From NCBI GenBank assembly GCA_017792345.1, contig CP051228.1:4680148-4744147 (forward strand): 64,000 bases of DNA, read 5' to 3'. Positions 35,818 through 44,825 of the stretch are shown here, piece after piece (position 1 is the first letter of the stretch; the number at the start of each line of letters is the position of its first letter). Origin of the DNA: Mesoflavibacter sp. (lineage in GTDB: Bacteria > Pseudomonadota > Alphaproteobacteria > UBA8366 > Aestuariispiraceae). The translations under genes and the position numbers were made by a program. A model generated the notes under the pieces. The model worked only from the letters and a program-made list of their open reading frames with translations, was not told the DNA's origin and made no database searches.

Positions 35818-36192
35818 ATGATCATGACCTATGTTGCCCTCGCTATCGGCCTCGTCGGATTTGTACTGGTCATCCGGCACCTCTCCTTGGTCAGCAAGGT
35901 ACGGGACGCGGGCGAAGGCGCGCAGGCTGCGATCCTTGTCATGCGAGACCCGTCGCTGGATGACGCCCGCAAACAAGCCTTGGTCCAACGCGCCGCTGCC
36001 CGGACGGCCCTCTTATTTCTCATCATACTGGGATGCAGCCTGCTGGCCTGCGCCGCGCCGGTTCTTCTCGTCGCAATCGGGTGGCAGTTGGGTCTCTACA
36101 GTCTGGACGCCGCCCTGGCGGCCGCCGCCGACCCCATCGTCTGGATCGCCCTGACCGCACTGGCCATACTTGTCTGGAAATTGTCCCGATGA
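35818..36192 (+). CDS. small membrane protein of the sulfotransferase cassette
   Basis: The 124-residue protein has three hydrophobic segments: MTYVALAIGLVGFVLVI at the N-terminus, TALLFLIILGCSLLACAAPVLLVAIGW in the middle, and PIVWIALTALAILVWKL at the end. A charged loop (SKVRDAGEGAQAAILVMRDPSLDDARKQALVQRAAAR) lies between. The stop overlaps the next start by 4 bp. Function unknown; it may anchor or serve the two sulfotransferase-type enzymes. Confidence 0.65.
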   Translation: MIMTYVALAIGLVGFVLVIRHLSLVSKVRDAGEGAQAAILVMRDPSLDDARKQALVQRAAARTALLFLIILGCSLLACAAPVLLVAIGWQLGLYSLDAALAAAADPIVWIALTALAILVWKLSR

Positions 36193-37322
36193 TCGATAAT
36201 CGCCAATACGGCCCGCTGTCGCGCGCCCTGCACCACGTCGCCTTCAACCCGAAGTTCGGGGGGATTCCAACTCAACGACGATTATCCGAATTGGAAGAAT
36301 CCCTGTTCGCCCGGGACATCGCCGACGCGGCCTATGTGGATCAGCCAGTCTTCGTCGCGGGCCTGCCCCGTGCCGGGACGACCCTGATCCTCACACTTTT
36401 GGCCCAGTTGCCGGAATTCGCGGCGCATACCTATCGCGACATGCCCTTCGTCATGGCGCCGCTGCTCTGGAGCCGTCTATCCGGGCCGTTCCAACAGACC
36501 TCGGAATCCCGCGAGCGCGCCCATGGCGACGGCATGTCGGTCGGATACGACAGTCCGGAAGCCTTTGAGGAAGTGATCTGGAAGGCGTTTTGGCCCGGCA
36601 AGTTCCAGCCGAGCTTTATCGAACCTTGGCAGGCCGACGACCGGCAACCCGAGTTCGAAACATTCCTGCGGCATCACGCGGAAAAACTGGTGGCGGCGCG
36701 GGCACGGGACGCACGGCGTGCGGGCACGGCCCCGCCGACGCGCTATCTGTCCAAGAACAATGCCAATATCGCGCGCCTCGATCTGCTGCCGGTCATCTTT
36801 CCGAATTGCCGGATCGTCATTCCAATCCGCGCACCGGAAGATCAGATCCGCTCGCTGATGCGTCAGCACGAGAGGTTTTCGGACCTGCACGCCCGTGACG
36901 CCTTCGCCCGGCAATACATGTCCTGGATCGGGCATCACGAGTTTGGCGGCGACCTGCGCCCCATCCGTTTCGATCGCGACAAGCAATCGGTGCAATCAGC
37001 AGAGAATCCCGGGGAAACATTCTGGACGGACCAATGGCTGCGCGCCCACCGAGAAATCCTCAAACCGTCGCCGCATAAGATCCTGCTGGATTTCGAGGAA
37101 CTCCGCCATGACCCCTGGGGCAGTCTCACCAGCCTCGCACAGGCGCTGAAACTCGCCGACCCTCAGGCGCTGGTCGCCGGCGCGGACCAGGTGAAGGCAC
37201 CGGACCTCGATCGTCCGGAACCGTCAAGAACGGCAGAAGTCGAGACGCTCTACGCGCAGGCACGCGCCCTCTGCATCAATGCGCCGGGCCGTGACCGTCA
37301 CGATCTGAGGGCGGCCGAATGA
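36189..37322 (+). CDS. PAPS-dependent sulfotransferase (Sulfotransfer_3-like)
   Basis: The ATG at 36189 overlaps the stop of the upstream gene and gives a 377-residue protein. The 5'-phosphosulfate loop is GLPRAGTT (residues 58-65). The 3'-phosphate motif lies in IPIRAPEDQIRSL (about 211-223). The family moves sulfate from PAPS to a hydroxyl acceptor, usually a sugar or lipid. No membrane segment is seen, so it is cytoplasmic or peripheral. It is followed by an exported arylsulfotransferase-like gene with a 4-bp overlap. Acceptor unknown. Confidence 0.8.
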   Translation: MIDNRQYGPLSRALHHVAFNPKFGGIPTQRRLSELEESLFARDIADAAYVDQPVFVAGLPRAGTTLILTLLAQLPEFAAHTYRDMPFVMAPLLWSRLSGPFQQTSESRERAHGDGMSVGYDSPEAFEEVIWKAFWPGKFQPSFIEPWQADDRQPEFETFLRHHAEKLVAARARDARRAGTAPPTRYLSKNNANIARLDLLPVIFPNCRIVIPIRAPEDQIRSLMRQHERFSDLHARDAFARQYMSWIGHHEFGGDLRPIRFDRDKQSVQSAENPGETFWTDQWLRAHREILKPSPHKILLDFEELRHDPWGSLTSLAQALKLADPQALVAGADQVKAPDLDRPEPSRTAEVETLYAQARALCINAPGRDRHDLRAAE

Positions 37323-38626
37323 CCGACCGGCTGGCCAAATTCCTGTCCGTAGGGTGCGGGTTGCTGTTGGCTTTCGGTGCCGGTGTGATCGCCAGCGAGG
37401 ACGATCTGGGCCCGAATGCGCCGGTGGCCGAGGCCTATCACGAAACCAAGAACTTGCTGCACAACTGGCGGAACGATCTGGGCTTTGCACCGGAACGCGT
37501 TCTGGTTCCGGCCGACCAGCCGGACCGAGGGCGGATGACCGTTCATCGACCGGACGGAGCCACGCCGGGATACCGGTTGATATCCGGCGTATCCGGCGAC
37601 AAGGACAGCCGCTTCGGCGTCTATCTGTTCGATGAGGCCGGCCGGGAAGTTCATTTCTGGCCGATCCGGTACAACGATTTCACGCCGGGTGAGATCACGG
37701 AAAGGAATGTCTTCCAGCACGGCATGCAGCCGCTGCCGGACGGATCCATCGTCGTGACCTTCGACAATGGCGACGCCATCGCGCGGATCGGAGCATGCGG
37801 CGAAACGCTTTGGGTGGTTCCGGGACGGTTTCACCACGCGGTCGACCGGGCCTATGACGGTACAGTCTGGGCCTGGCAAGGCGAAACCCCGCCCGAAGAG
37901 GATCAGGACACGACCTTCCTGACGGAATTCATGGTTCAACTGGACCCTGAGGATGGCAGCATCCTGCGGCGTGTGGACCTATTGCGCGACGTCATCGTGC
38001 GTCACGGCGCCTTCGGACGCTTCGCCCTTCACGCGGCGCCGGAACCGGACCGGATCGCCTTTCAGTCCGACCCGTTCCACCCGAACGATATCGAAGTCCT
38101 GTCGCCGGAGATGGCCGACGCCTTCCCCGATTTCGCCGCCGGCGACCTGCTGATCAGCCTGCGGGCCCTCAATATGATCGCAGTCCTGGACGGCGGTGAC
38201 TATGCCGTGAAATGGTCCCAGATCGGGCCCTGGCACCGTCAGCACGACCCGGATTTCCAGCCCGACGGAACCATATCCCTGTTCGACAACCGGATGGGTC
38301 TGGGCGCATCGCGAATCCTGTCGGTCAATCCTGCCACCGGCGCGGTATCCACCCTGTACGAAGGTTCGGATCAGGACACGTTCTATACCTGGCAGCGCGG
38401 CAGCCATGAAATTTTGCCGAACGGCCATGTCGTTGTTACGGAAACCGAGGCCGGCCGCGCCTTTGAAGTCGATCCAAGCGGCAATCGTATCTGGACGTTC
38501 GAGAATGTGTTCGACGCCAAACGAAACGGTCTCGTGAACTATGCGACGGTTCTGCCGACGACCTATTTTGAGGACCACGCATTCACCCGTTGCGGCGAGT
38601 CGATAGCCGCCACACAGACCCGCTAA
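37319..38626 (+). CDS. arylsulfotransferase (ASST)-family exported protein
   Basis: The 435-residue protein has a signal-like N-terminus (FLSVGCGLLLAFGAGVIAS) and then a six-bladed-propeller pattern of Arylsulfotran_2 (PF14269) type. It has repeats built on HGMQPLPDGSIVVTFDNGD, FHHAVDRAYDGTVWAWQG, FHPNDIEVL, HDPDFQPDGTISLFDNR and HEILPNGHVVVTETEAGRAFEVDP. Conserved histidines in these repeats match the position of catalytic histidines in known ASSTs, where one His is transiently sulfated. ASSTs work in the periplasm and do not need PAPS. It ends the cassette. Confidence 0.8.
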   Translation: MTDRLAKFLSVGCGLLLAFGAGVIASEDDLGPNAPVAEAYHETKNLLHNWRNDLGFAPERVLVPADQPDRGRMTVHRPDGATPGYRLISGVSGDKDSRFGVYLFDEAGREVHFWPIRYNDFTPGEITERNVFQHGMQPLPDGSIVVTFDNGDAIARIGACGETLWVVPGRFHHAVDRAYDGTVWAWQGETPPEEDQDTTFLTEFMVQLDPEDGSILRRVDLLRDVIVRHGAFGRFALHAAPEPDRIAFQSDPFHPNDIEVLSPEMADAFPDFAAGDLLISLRALNMIAVLDGGDYAVKWSQIGPWHRQHDPDFQPDGTISLFDNRMGLGASRILSVNPATGAVSTLYEGSDQDTFYTWQRGSHEILPNGHVVVTETEAGRAFEVDPSGNRIWTFENVFDAKRNGLVNYATVLPTTYFEDHAFTRCGESIAATQTR

Positions 38627-38631
38627 CCGGA

Positions 38632-39501
38632 TCAGTCGGCCAGATTGTCCTTACCGGGTTCCAGTGCGATTTCCCGGCCGCTATGCCGGGCGGCGGTCAA
38701 ATGAACCACGAGCTGGCCGAAATCCGTTTCGACGTCGACCCGCACCGGAATGGGCGGCGCGCCGGGAAGTGGCCGTGCGACCCAGACAATGCGGTCGCGG
38801 GCGGTCTGGGAGTATTTCGACTGTTCGACCCGGAAGCCGCCGATCTTTTGAAACTCAACCTCGCAGGCGGTCGCCTCGCCCGCGAAAATCGTATACTCGT
38901 TCTGCTCAAAGGTCCGCGTTTCCCCTTCCGAAACACTCAGGTCGTAGCGGCGGCGTCCGTCATAGATCGGTATGCTGCCGGTGCACGCCCCGCCCTTCTC
39001 GATTACACCCGCCAGGAACAGAATCGCACTGATCGGGTCTACCGTGCCGGGTATGGACGCAGGGGGTATAGGGGTCAGCTTCTCAGGATCGGGGGGCGAT
39101 TCCTGATTCACATCCACGCTGCCATCCGGCTTGAAGACCAGGGAATTACGCCGCTCGCTGCCGCGCCACAGGCCGCCATTGTCATGGGTCGAGGGCACGA
39201 TCGACCCGTCATCGCCGATCTTTCCCTCGGACACGGCATTGCCCTGCCAACCGCTATACCAATCCAGCATGCCGCGTGCCCGCGCCTGGCCGGTGATCGT
39301 ATAGGCGTCGCCCTGAAGCGCGATGGAGGTCCGCCCGGACGCAACATGGAAACCGCCGAAATAGGCCTCGTATTCCAAGGTCAACGGGTCGGTGGTATCG
39401 GCCAAGGCCGGTGGCAGACCGACCGACGCCATCATCGCCGCACCCAAAAAGGTTGCGGTCAGTCTGGAATAAAGCCGTGTCGTGATGCCGGTGTCACACA
39501 T
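38632..39501 (-). CDS. DUF3108 domain-containing exported protein
   Basis: The ATG at 39501 gives 289 residues with a signal peptide (LTATFLGAAMMASVGLPPALAD). The mature protein has the DUF3108 pattern: LTLEYEAYFGGFHVASGRTSIAL, GMLDWYSGW, DPISAILFLAG, CTGSIPIYDGRRRYDL and ending VPVRVDVETDFGQLVVHL-like strands. DUF3108 proteins are periplasmic and have no known function. They may fold like lipoprotein-binding beta-barrels. It converges with the sulfotransferase cassette, 5 bp apart. Confidence 0.85.
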   Translation of the reverse strand: MCDTGITTRLYSRLTATFLGAAMMASVGLPPALADTTDPLTLEYEAYFGGFHVASGRTSIALQGDAYTITGQARARGMLDWYSGWQGNAVSEGKIGDDGSIVPSTHDNGGLWRGSERRNSLVFKPDGSVDVNQESPPDPEKLTPIPPASIPGTVDPISAILFLAGVIEKGGACTGSIPIYDGRRRYDLSVSEGETRTFEQNEYTIFAGEATACEVEFQKIGGFRVEQSKYSQTARDRIVWVARPLPGAPPIPVRVDVETDFGQLVVHLTAARHSGREIALEPGKDNLAD

Positions 39502-39624
39502 GCCCACGATATGGGGCCATAACCGGCACCAGTCCAGTCAATCGAGCGGCAAAATATTGAAAACAACGTTCCGCGAACCACATCCTGAGCGGGGCAGGCA
39601 ATGCAATTCTGTGGAGACGCAAAA

Positions 39625-40119
39625 ATGAAGATTGCCGCTCTGAAATCATTCACCGGCCTGGGTCGATCCCCGGTCATCGCGCTTGGCATGGCAACCGCGC
39701 TCGCGTTGACGGCCCCGTTGGGCGCCGCGGCAAAGAACGACAACGCAAACAAGGGCAGCGGGAAAGCCAATCAGGAAACCGCCGCACCCGAAACGGATCA
39801 AACGGTCGGGGACGTCATCGCAAAGTCGATCATTGATTCGTCGTCCCGGGCGCTGATCGAGGAGTATTTCCGCGATCATCCCCAGCCGGTTGAGGCGCTA
39901 CCCCCTGGAATTGCCAAGAATGTCGCGCGCGGCAAGCCTCTTCCCCCCGGCATCGCAAAGCGAAGTATCCCCGATCCGTTGCAGACGGAGTTGCGTCGAC
40001 GCGATTCCAGTGTCGGCAAGATCGTCGATGCGTTGATCGTCGGCGACGACGTGGCCTTGGTCGACGCCGCGACGGGTGTCGTTGTCGACATCATTGTGGA
40101 TATCGTCCGCGCCCAGTAA
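39625..40119 (+). CDS. CigR-like exported protein
   Basis: The ATG at 39625 gives a 164-residue protein with a signal peptide (GMATALALTAPLGAAAK). It has a twofold repeat LPPGIAKNVARGKPLPPGIAKRS and an end VGDDVALVDAATGVVVDIIVDI, which match the CigR group (named after the Salmonella anti-virulence regulator). CigR itself inhibits the effector MgtC. Whether this holds here is unknown, since no mgtC is seen. The N-terminal Lys/Asn/Gly-rich stretch is low complexity. Confidence 0.7.
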   Translation: MKIAALKSFTGLGRSPVIALGMATALALTAPLGAAAKNDNANKGSGKANQETAAPETDQTVGDVIAKSIIDSSSRALIEEYFRDHPQPVEALPPGIAKNVARGKPLPPGIAKRSIPDPLQTELRRRDSSVGKIVDALIVGDDVALVDAATGVVVDIIVDIVRAQ

Positions 40120-40174
40120 GTCGGATCGCACGGCGATTTCTTCGGCCGGAGCTCCCAAGTTTGGACACCGTCGC

Positions 40175-40203
40175 TTGACAGTCCCCAAACCAGGGAGTAT
40201 CCG
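40175..40203 (+). promoter_or_regulatory. sigma-70-like promoter of tRNA-Val
   Basis: TTGACA at 40175-40180, a 17-bp spacer, then TATCCG at 40198-40203. Transcription would start near 40210, about 12 bp before the tRNA. The arrangement parallels the tRNA-Met promoter. Confidence 0.6.
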
Positions 40204-40221
40204 ACCGTCCGCTACGGCGAC

Positions 40222-40296
40222 GGGCGGTTAGCTCAGCGGGAGAGCACTCGCTTCACACGCGAGGGGTCACTGGTTCAATCCCAGTACCGCCCACCA
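40222..40296 (+). tRNA. tRNA-Val (CAC)
   Basis: The acceptor arms GGGCGGT and ACCGCCC pair fully, followed by discriminator A and encoded CCA. The D-loop is AGCTCAGCGGGAGAGC, the anticodon stem CTCGC/GCGAG closes the loop TTCACAC with anticodon CAC, and the T-arm CACTGGTTCAATCCCAGT is regular. It would read GUG, a common codon in this GC-rich genome. Confidence 0.95.
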
Positions 40297-40331
40297 TTTT
40301 CCCCGACAATTCAAATGACTGGCGCGCTGCC

Positions 40332-41975
40332 TCAGCGCCGCGCGGCCCGCAGGATGATGTCCGACGCCTTTTCCGCGATCATGACGGTCGGTGAGTTGGT
40401 GTTGCCAGACGTGATGGTCGGCATGATCGAGGCATCGACGACCCTCAGGCTGCCGACCCCATGCACCCGCAGCTCCGGATCGACGACGGCGGTGTCGTCC
40501 GTCGCGGGGCCCATCTTCGCGGTTCCGACGGGGTGAAAGATCGTCGTCGCAATATCGCCGGCCGCCCGGGCCAGTTCCTCGTCGCCGTCGATCTGCGGCC
40601 CCGGTTTGAATTCCGTAGCCTTGAACCGCTGCAATGCCGGTGCCTGGGCGATGCGACGGGTCAGTTTCACCGCATCCGCAGCGACTTTGCGGTCCGCCGG
40701 ATCGTGCAGATAGTTCGGCCGGATCACCGGCTTGTCCATTGGATCGGCGGAGCGTAACCGGACCGTACCCCGGCTTTCGGGGCGCAGGTTACAGACCGAG
40801 GCGGTGAAGCCCGGAAAGGGGTGCAGCGCCTCCCCCAGCTTTTCCGTTGAAAGGGGCTGAACGTGGTATTGCAGGTTCGGCGTCTCGCGGTCCGGATCGG
40901 ATTTGGCGAAACAGCCGAGCTGACTGGGCGCCATGCTGAGCGGCCCCGACCGGAACAAGGCGTATTCCAGGCCCATGGCGGCCTTCCGGATCGGGCTGTG
41001 GGTCAGCTCGTTCAGGGTTCGGACGCCCTCGACCTTGAAGGCCAGCCGGACCTGCAGATGGTCCTGAAGATTCTCGCCGACGCCCTTCAGATCGTGGCGC
41101 ACCGGCACCCCATGGTCCCGCAGCACCGCACCCGGGCCGATCCCGGACCGCTGCAGAATGACCGGCGATGCGACGGCGCCCGCGGCCAGAATCACCTCCC
41201 CCTTCGCCTGGGCAGACGTATCGGCACCATCCACACGCAGATCGACGCCCACCGCGCGGCCGTCTTCGATCAGAACCGATTTGCAATGGGCCCCGGTCAC
41301 GATCCGCAAATTTGGGCGGTTCTGCGCCGGGCGCAGAAATCCACGCGCCGAGGACCAGCGCACGCCGCGTCGCTGATTGACCTGAAAATAGCCGATGCCT
41401 TCGTTATCGCCGGTATTGAAGTCGTCCGTCGCCGGTATCCCGGTTTCGATCGCCGCCTGACGGAAGGCGTCCAGAATGTCCCAGCGCAGTCGTTGATGCT
41501 CGACCCGCCAGGGTCCGCCCGTCCCGTGCGCATCCGTCTTGCCATCCACGTGGTCTTCGGATTTCACGAAATACGGCAGGACGTCGTCCCAGCCCCAGCC
41601 GGGATTTCCCATTTGGCGCCAGATGTCATAGTCGCGCGCCTGACCGCGCATATAAATCATGCCGTTGATCGACGAACAGCCGCCCAGCACCTTGCCGCGC
41701 GGATAGTCCAATGCCCGTCCGTTCAGGCCCGGCTCCGCCTCCGTCTTGAACAGCCAATCGGTGCGCGGATTGCCCATCGTGTAGAGATAGCCGACGGGAA
41801 TGTGAATCCACAGATAGTCGTCCTTACCCCCTGCCTCCAACAACAGGACGCGGTTCTCCGGTCTTTCGCTCAACCGGTTGGCCAGAACGCAGCCGGCGGT
41901 GCCAGCGCCGACGATGATGTAATCGAATTCACCCAACCCTTCAGCCACCGCGTCCCCGTCCCCATTTTGTTGCAT
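40332..41975 (-). CDS. GMC family oxidoreductase (choline dehydrogenase-like)
   Basis: The 547-residue flavoprotein has the ADP-binding site [19 protein letters not shown], the GMC signature [18 protein letters not shown] and [19 protein letters not shown], and the catalytic C-terminal pair in [12 protein letters not shown] and [17 protein letters not shown]. It oxidises a primary alcohol to an aldehyde. Choline, glucose or a polyol are all possible. No betaine aldehyde dehydrogenase lies beside it, so the substrate is open. It is divergent from an ABC solute-binding protein. Confidence 0.9.
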   Translation of the reverse strand: MQQNGDGDAVAEGLGEFDYIIVGAGTAGCVLANRLSERPENRVLLLEAGGKDDYLWIHIPVGYLYTMGNPRTDWLFKTEAEPGLNGRALDYPRGKVLGGCSSINGMIYMRGQARDYDIWRQMGNPGWGWDDVLPYFVKSEDHVDGKTDAHGTGGPWRVEHQRLRWDILDAFRQAAIETGIPATDDFNTGDNEGIGYFQVNQRRGVRWSSARGFLRPAQNRPNLRIVTGAHCKSVLIEDGRAVGVDLRVDGADTSAQAKGEVILAAGAVASPVILQRSGIGPGAVLRDHGVPVRHDLKGVGENLQDHLQVRLAFKVEGVRTLNELTHSPIRKAAMGLEYALFRSGPLSMAPSQLGCFAKSDPDRETPNLQYHVQPLSTEKLGEALHPFPGFTASVCNLRPESRGTVRLRSADPMDKPVIRPNYLHDPADRKVAADAVKLTRRIAQAPALQRFKATEFKPGPQIDGDEELARAAGDIATTIFHPVGTAKMGPATDDTAVVDPELRVHGVGSLRVVDASIMPTITSGNTNSPTVMIAEKASDIILRAARR

Positions 41976-42145
41976 TGCATCAGGGACATGATAGCCTTGC
42001 CGGCACTCGTCGGAAAGGTCAGGCGCGCGTGCTGGTGACCTATTCTCAAGGGACGGCGAGTATATCTGCGCTAACGGCCTCGCGCGCTTGGCGCTACCAT
42101 GTGATGGCGGTTCTGGGACCGTCCAATAACAGGGAGTGTACGAAG

Positions 42146-43774
42146 ATGTCGAATAAGATGGACGGCGAGCTCCGTCACAAATTTGATCTCATGAAAAGGG
42201 CGTTCGCGCGCGGGGAACTGAGCCGCCGCGGATTCATTGTCGCCGCGCTGGGCGCCGGTGTGGCCTCCACCACGGTGTTCGGTCACGTCGACCGCGTTCA
42301 GGCCGCGACCCCGAAAAAGGGCGGCCGTTTCCGTCAGGCCCTGACGGGCGGCGGGTCCGGGGATACCATGGATCCGGCGCAGATCCTCGATTCCTACATG
42401 ATCAATGTCAGCTCCGGCATGCTGCGCAACAACCTGACGGAGATCGGGTCCGACGGGCAGCTGACCGGTGAATTGGCAGAAAGCTGGGAAGCCGCGCCCG
42501 ACGCCGCGACCTGGACCTTCAAACTGCGCCAGGGCGTGGAGTTCCACAACGGCAAGACGCTGGAAGCCGCTGACGTCGTGGCGTCTCTCAATCATCACCG
42601 TGGCGATGATACCGACTCGGCCGCGAAGGGCATCGTGTCGGCGATTACCGATATCAAGGCGGACGGCAAGGACACCGTCGTGTTCACGTTGAGCGGCGGC
42701 AGCGCCGACTTCCCGTTCCTGATGTCCGACTATCACCTGGGCATCTGCCCGGCGAAGGACGACGGCACGATCGACTGGGAATCCGGCGTCGGCACCGGCG
42801 GCTACTCGCTGGTCAGCTTCGATCCGGGCGTTCGCACCGTCGTGAAGCGCAACCCGAACTACTGGAAAGAAGGCCGGGCGCATTTCGACGAGGTCGAATC
42901 GCTGTTCGTGCCGGATTCCAACGCGCGTAATACGGGGCTGCAGACCGGGGAACTGGACTGCATCACCAACCTGGATTTGAACACGGTCAGCCTGATGCGT
43001 CAGGTTCCGACCATCCAGGTCTTCGAAACCTTCGGCAACAAGCACGCGACGATGCCGATGCACTGCAATACGGCGCCGTTCGACAATAACGACGTCCGTC
43101 TGGCGCTGAAGTATTCGATCGACCGGAACGAGTTCGTCGAAAAGCTGCTGCAGGGTCTCGGCGAAGTCGGCAACGACCATCCGATCGGCCCGGCCAACAT
43201 CTACCGTGCCACGCCGGAAGAACTGCCGCAGCGCGAATACGATCCGGAGAAGGCAAAGTTCCACCTGAAGCAGGCCGGCATGGACAGCCTGACGGTCGAT
43301 CTGCACATCGCGGACACGGCCTTCGAAGGCGCGGTCAACGGGGCGCAGTTGTTTGCCGAAACCGCCAAGGCGGCCGGTATCACGATCAATGTCGTGCGCG
43401 AGCCGGATGACGGCTATTGGTCGAACGTCTGGCTCAAGAAGCCGTTCAGCGGCTCCTACTGGGGTGGCCGTCCGACGGAAGACTGGATCTTCAGCCAGAT
43501 CTATTCCTCGGGTGCCGACTGGAACGAATCGTTCTGGGAGAACGAGCGCTTCAACGAGCTTCTGATTCAGGCCCGTGCCGAGTTGGATACGACGAAGCGC
43601 CGCGAGATGTATGTTGAAATGCAGCGACTGTGTAACGAGGATTGCGGCAACATCATCCCGATCTACATGGCCTATACCCACGCGGCCAGTTCCAAGGTTC
43701 AGTTGCCGGAACAAATGGCCAGCAACTGGGAGCTGGACGGTCACAAGAACGCCGAACGTTGGTGGTTCGCGTAA
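42146..43774 (+). CDS. ABC transporter substrate-binding protein, peptide/nickel (SBP_bac_5) type, Tat-exported
   Basis: The ATG at 42146 (AGGGAG 9 bp upstream) gives 542 residues. A twin-arginine signal is present: [21 protein letters not shown], after a 32-residue charged leader. The SBP_bac_5 pattern is clear: [69 protein letters not shown] and a terminal [15 protein letters not shown]. Ligand is probably a peptide or similar. No permease or ATPase genes follow; a terminator does, so the binding protein is an orphan. Confidence 0.9.
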   Translation: MSNKMDGELRHKFDLMKRAFARGELSRRGFIVAALGAGVASTTVFGHVDRVQAATPKKGGRFRQALTGGGSGDTMDPAQILDSYMINVSSGMLRNNLTEIGSDGQLTGELAESWEAAPDAATWTFKLRQGVEFHNGKTLEAADVVASLNHHRGDDTDSAAKGIVSAITDIKADGKDTVVFTLSGGSADFPFLMSDYHLGICPAKDDGTIDWESGVGTGGYSLVSFDPGVRTVVKRNPNYWKEGRAHFDEVESLFVPDSNARNTGLQTGELDCITNLDLNTVSLMRQVPTIQVFETFGNKHATMPMHCNTAPFDNNDVRLALKYSIDRNEFVEKLLQGLGEVGNDHPIGPANIYRATPEELPQREYDPEKAKFHLKQAGMDSLTVDLHIADTAFEGAVNGAQLFAETAKAAGITINVVREPDDGYWSNVWLKKPFSGSYWGGRPTEDWIFSQIYSSGADWNESFWENERFNELLIQARAELDTTKRREMYVEMQRLCNEDCGNIIPIYMAYTHAASSKVQLPEQMASNWELDGHKNAERWWFA

Positions 43775-43804
43775 GCGACCTCACCTCGAACGGACAGAGT
43801 ACCG

Positions 43805-43836
43805 AACGGCCCGGCATCGCCCGGGCCGTTCTTTTT
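43805..43836 (+). terminator. Rho-independent terminator of the solute-binding protein
   Basis: A 10-bp perfect stem (AACGGCCCGG 43805-43814 with CCGGGCCGTT 43821-43830) closes a 6-base loop and is followed by CTTTTT. It ends the monocistronic SBP gene 30 bp after its stop. Confidence 0.93.
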
Positions 43837-43910
43837 GTCGCACAGCCAACACCTTCAATAAATCGAATGATTACGATAAAAATGTGCGGGAAAAGAAGAG
43901 GTGACAGATT

Positions 43911-44399
43911 GTGAGTTACGTCTTGCGCTTGGCGATGGACCGCACGCTGATCGTGGGGTTCATGTGGGGCCATGTGAACCCGGACGACATCCTGAGCGGC
44001 ATTCGAAATCCGGAGTTCGACCCCGCGGAAGCCGCGTCTCTGGATACGTTGATCCTCGTCGATCCCGACGCGCGACTGAGCGATCTGACCCCGCAGGTCG
44101 GCCGGGAGATCGCATTGGCGGACAAGGAAACCTACTTTCCCGAATCCGACCAGTTGCGGCACCTGCCCGTGAAACTGGCGGTCGTCTGTCCCAACCCGGT
44201 CAGTCTGGTAACCATGCGGCTTCTCTTTGGCATGACCGATCAGATCGCCGATTATGACGAAGACCGTCAGACATTCGAAGATTTGGAATCAGCTTTGACA
44301 TGGCTGGACCGACCCGAGCCGGACCAGGGCGCGCTGCTGATCGGCGAGGCCCGGCGCATAACCGGCGCGTTTACGAGGTTTCCAGTCAACGCACCTTGA
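43911..44399 (+). CDS. SpoIIAA/STAS-like hypothetical protein
   Basis: The GTG at 43911 gives a 162-residue protein: GFMWGHVNPDDILSGIRN, then DTLILVDPDARLSDLT, HLPVKLAVVCPNPVSLVTMRLLFGMTDQI and TFEDLESALTWLDRPEP. This alternation resembles SpoIIAA-like (STAS) proteins of roughly 120-160 residues that are common in Proteobacteria. No binding motif is visible. It ends 13 bp short of the start of the minus-strand HxlR coding end; the two overlap slightly and converge. Function unknown. Confidence 0.65.
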   Translation: MSYVLRLAMDRTLIVGFMWGHVNPDDILSGIRNPEFDPAEAASLDTLILVDPDARLSDLTPQVGREIALADKETYFPESDQLRHLPVKLAVVCPNPVSLVTMRLLFGMTDQIADYDEDRQTFEDLESALTWLDRPEPDQGALLIGEARRITGAFTRFPVNAP

Positions 44400-44700
44400 G
44401 CGCCGCCCCCCATTTGCACAGCGCCGTCGCCCCATCGTTCAGGCCTGTGCCCAGTTCGGTCAGCGAATAAACAACCTTTACCGGCGGGCCGGAATGCACC
44501 TGACGGTGCACCAGGCCATCCGCCTCCAGTTCCCGCAATTGTGCAGTCAGCACCTTCTCGCTGACCGCCGGGATAGCCGCTTTCAACCGCCCGAACCGCC
44601 GCGGCGCACGGCCCAGTTCGCACAGAATATCGACCTTCCACTTTCCTTCGATTGCCCGAACGGCCGTCGCCAGGCCGCAATCCTCCATCATTTCGCTCAT
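44386..44700 (-). CDS. HxlR family winged-helix regulator
   Basis: The ATG at 44700 gives a 104-residue protein. It begins MSEMMEDCGLATAVRAIEGKWKVDILCELGRAPRRFGRLKAAIPAVSEKVLTAQLRELEADGLVHRQVH, which is the HxlR winged-helix, including the conserved early cysteine (Cys8) that is redox- or electrophile-sensitive in some relatives. It is divergent from the imine-reductase-like gene. Two palindromes between the genes are probable binding sites. Confidence 0.9.
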   Translation of the reverse strand: MSEMMEDCGLATAVRAIEGKWKVDILCELGRAPRRFGRLKAAIPAVSEKVLTAQLRELEADGLVHRQVHSGPPVKVVYSLTELGTGLNDGATALCKWGAALKVR

Positions 44701-44710
44701 CCCGGTCTCC

Positions 44711-44742
44711 TTACCAGCCGGTAACCCCTTACCGGCCGGTGC
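44711..44742. promoter_or_regulatory. paired HxlR operators TTACC-N4-GGTAA
   Basis: TTACCAGCCGGTAA (44711-44724) is a perfect TTACC-N4-GGTAA palindrome. A second copy, TTACCGGCCGGTGC (44729-44742), follows 18 bp later, with one diverged half-site. They sit 10 bp upstream of the hxlR start, between it and the reductase gene, as expected for a self-regulating pair. Confidence 0.65.
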
Positions 44743-44825
44743 GTATTTCGCGATCCACCGGACGGCCCTACCTGTGCCGCGGACCCGACACAGAGGTCCC
44801 GACTGAAACGATATGGAGTTCGATA

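Noticed and set aside
42071-43744. A 557-residue minus-strand frame opposite the solute-binding protein
   Set aside because: It is the third-position shadow of a clear SBP_bac_5 gene and has no family pattern.
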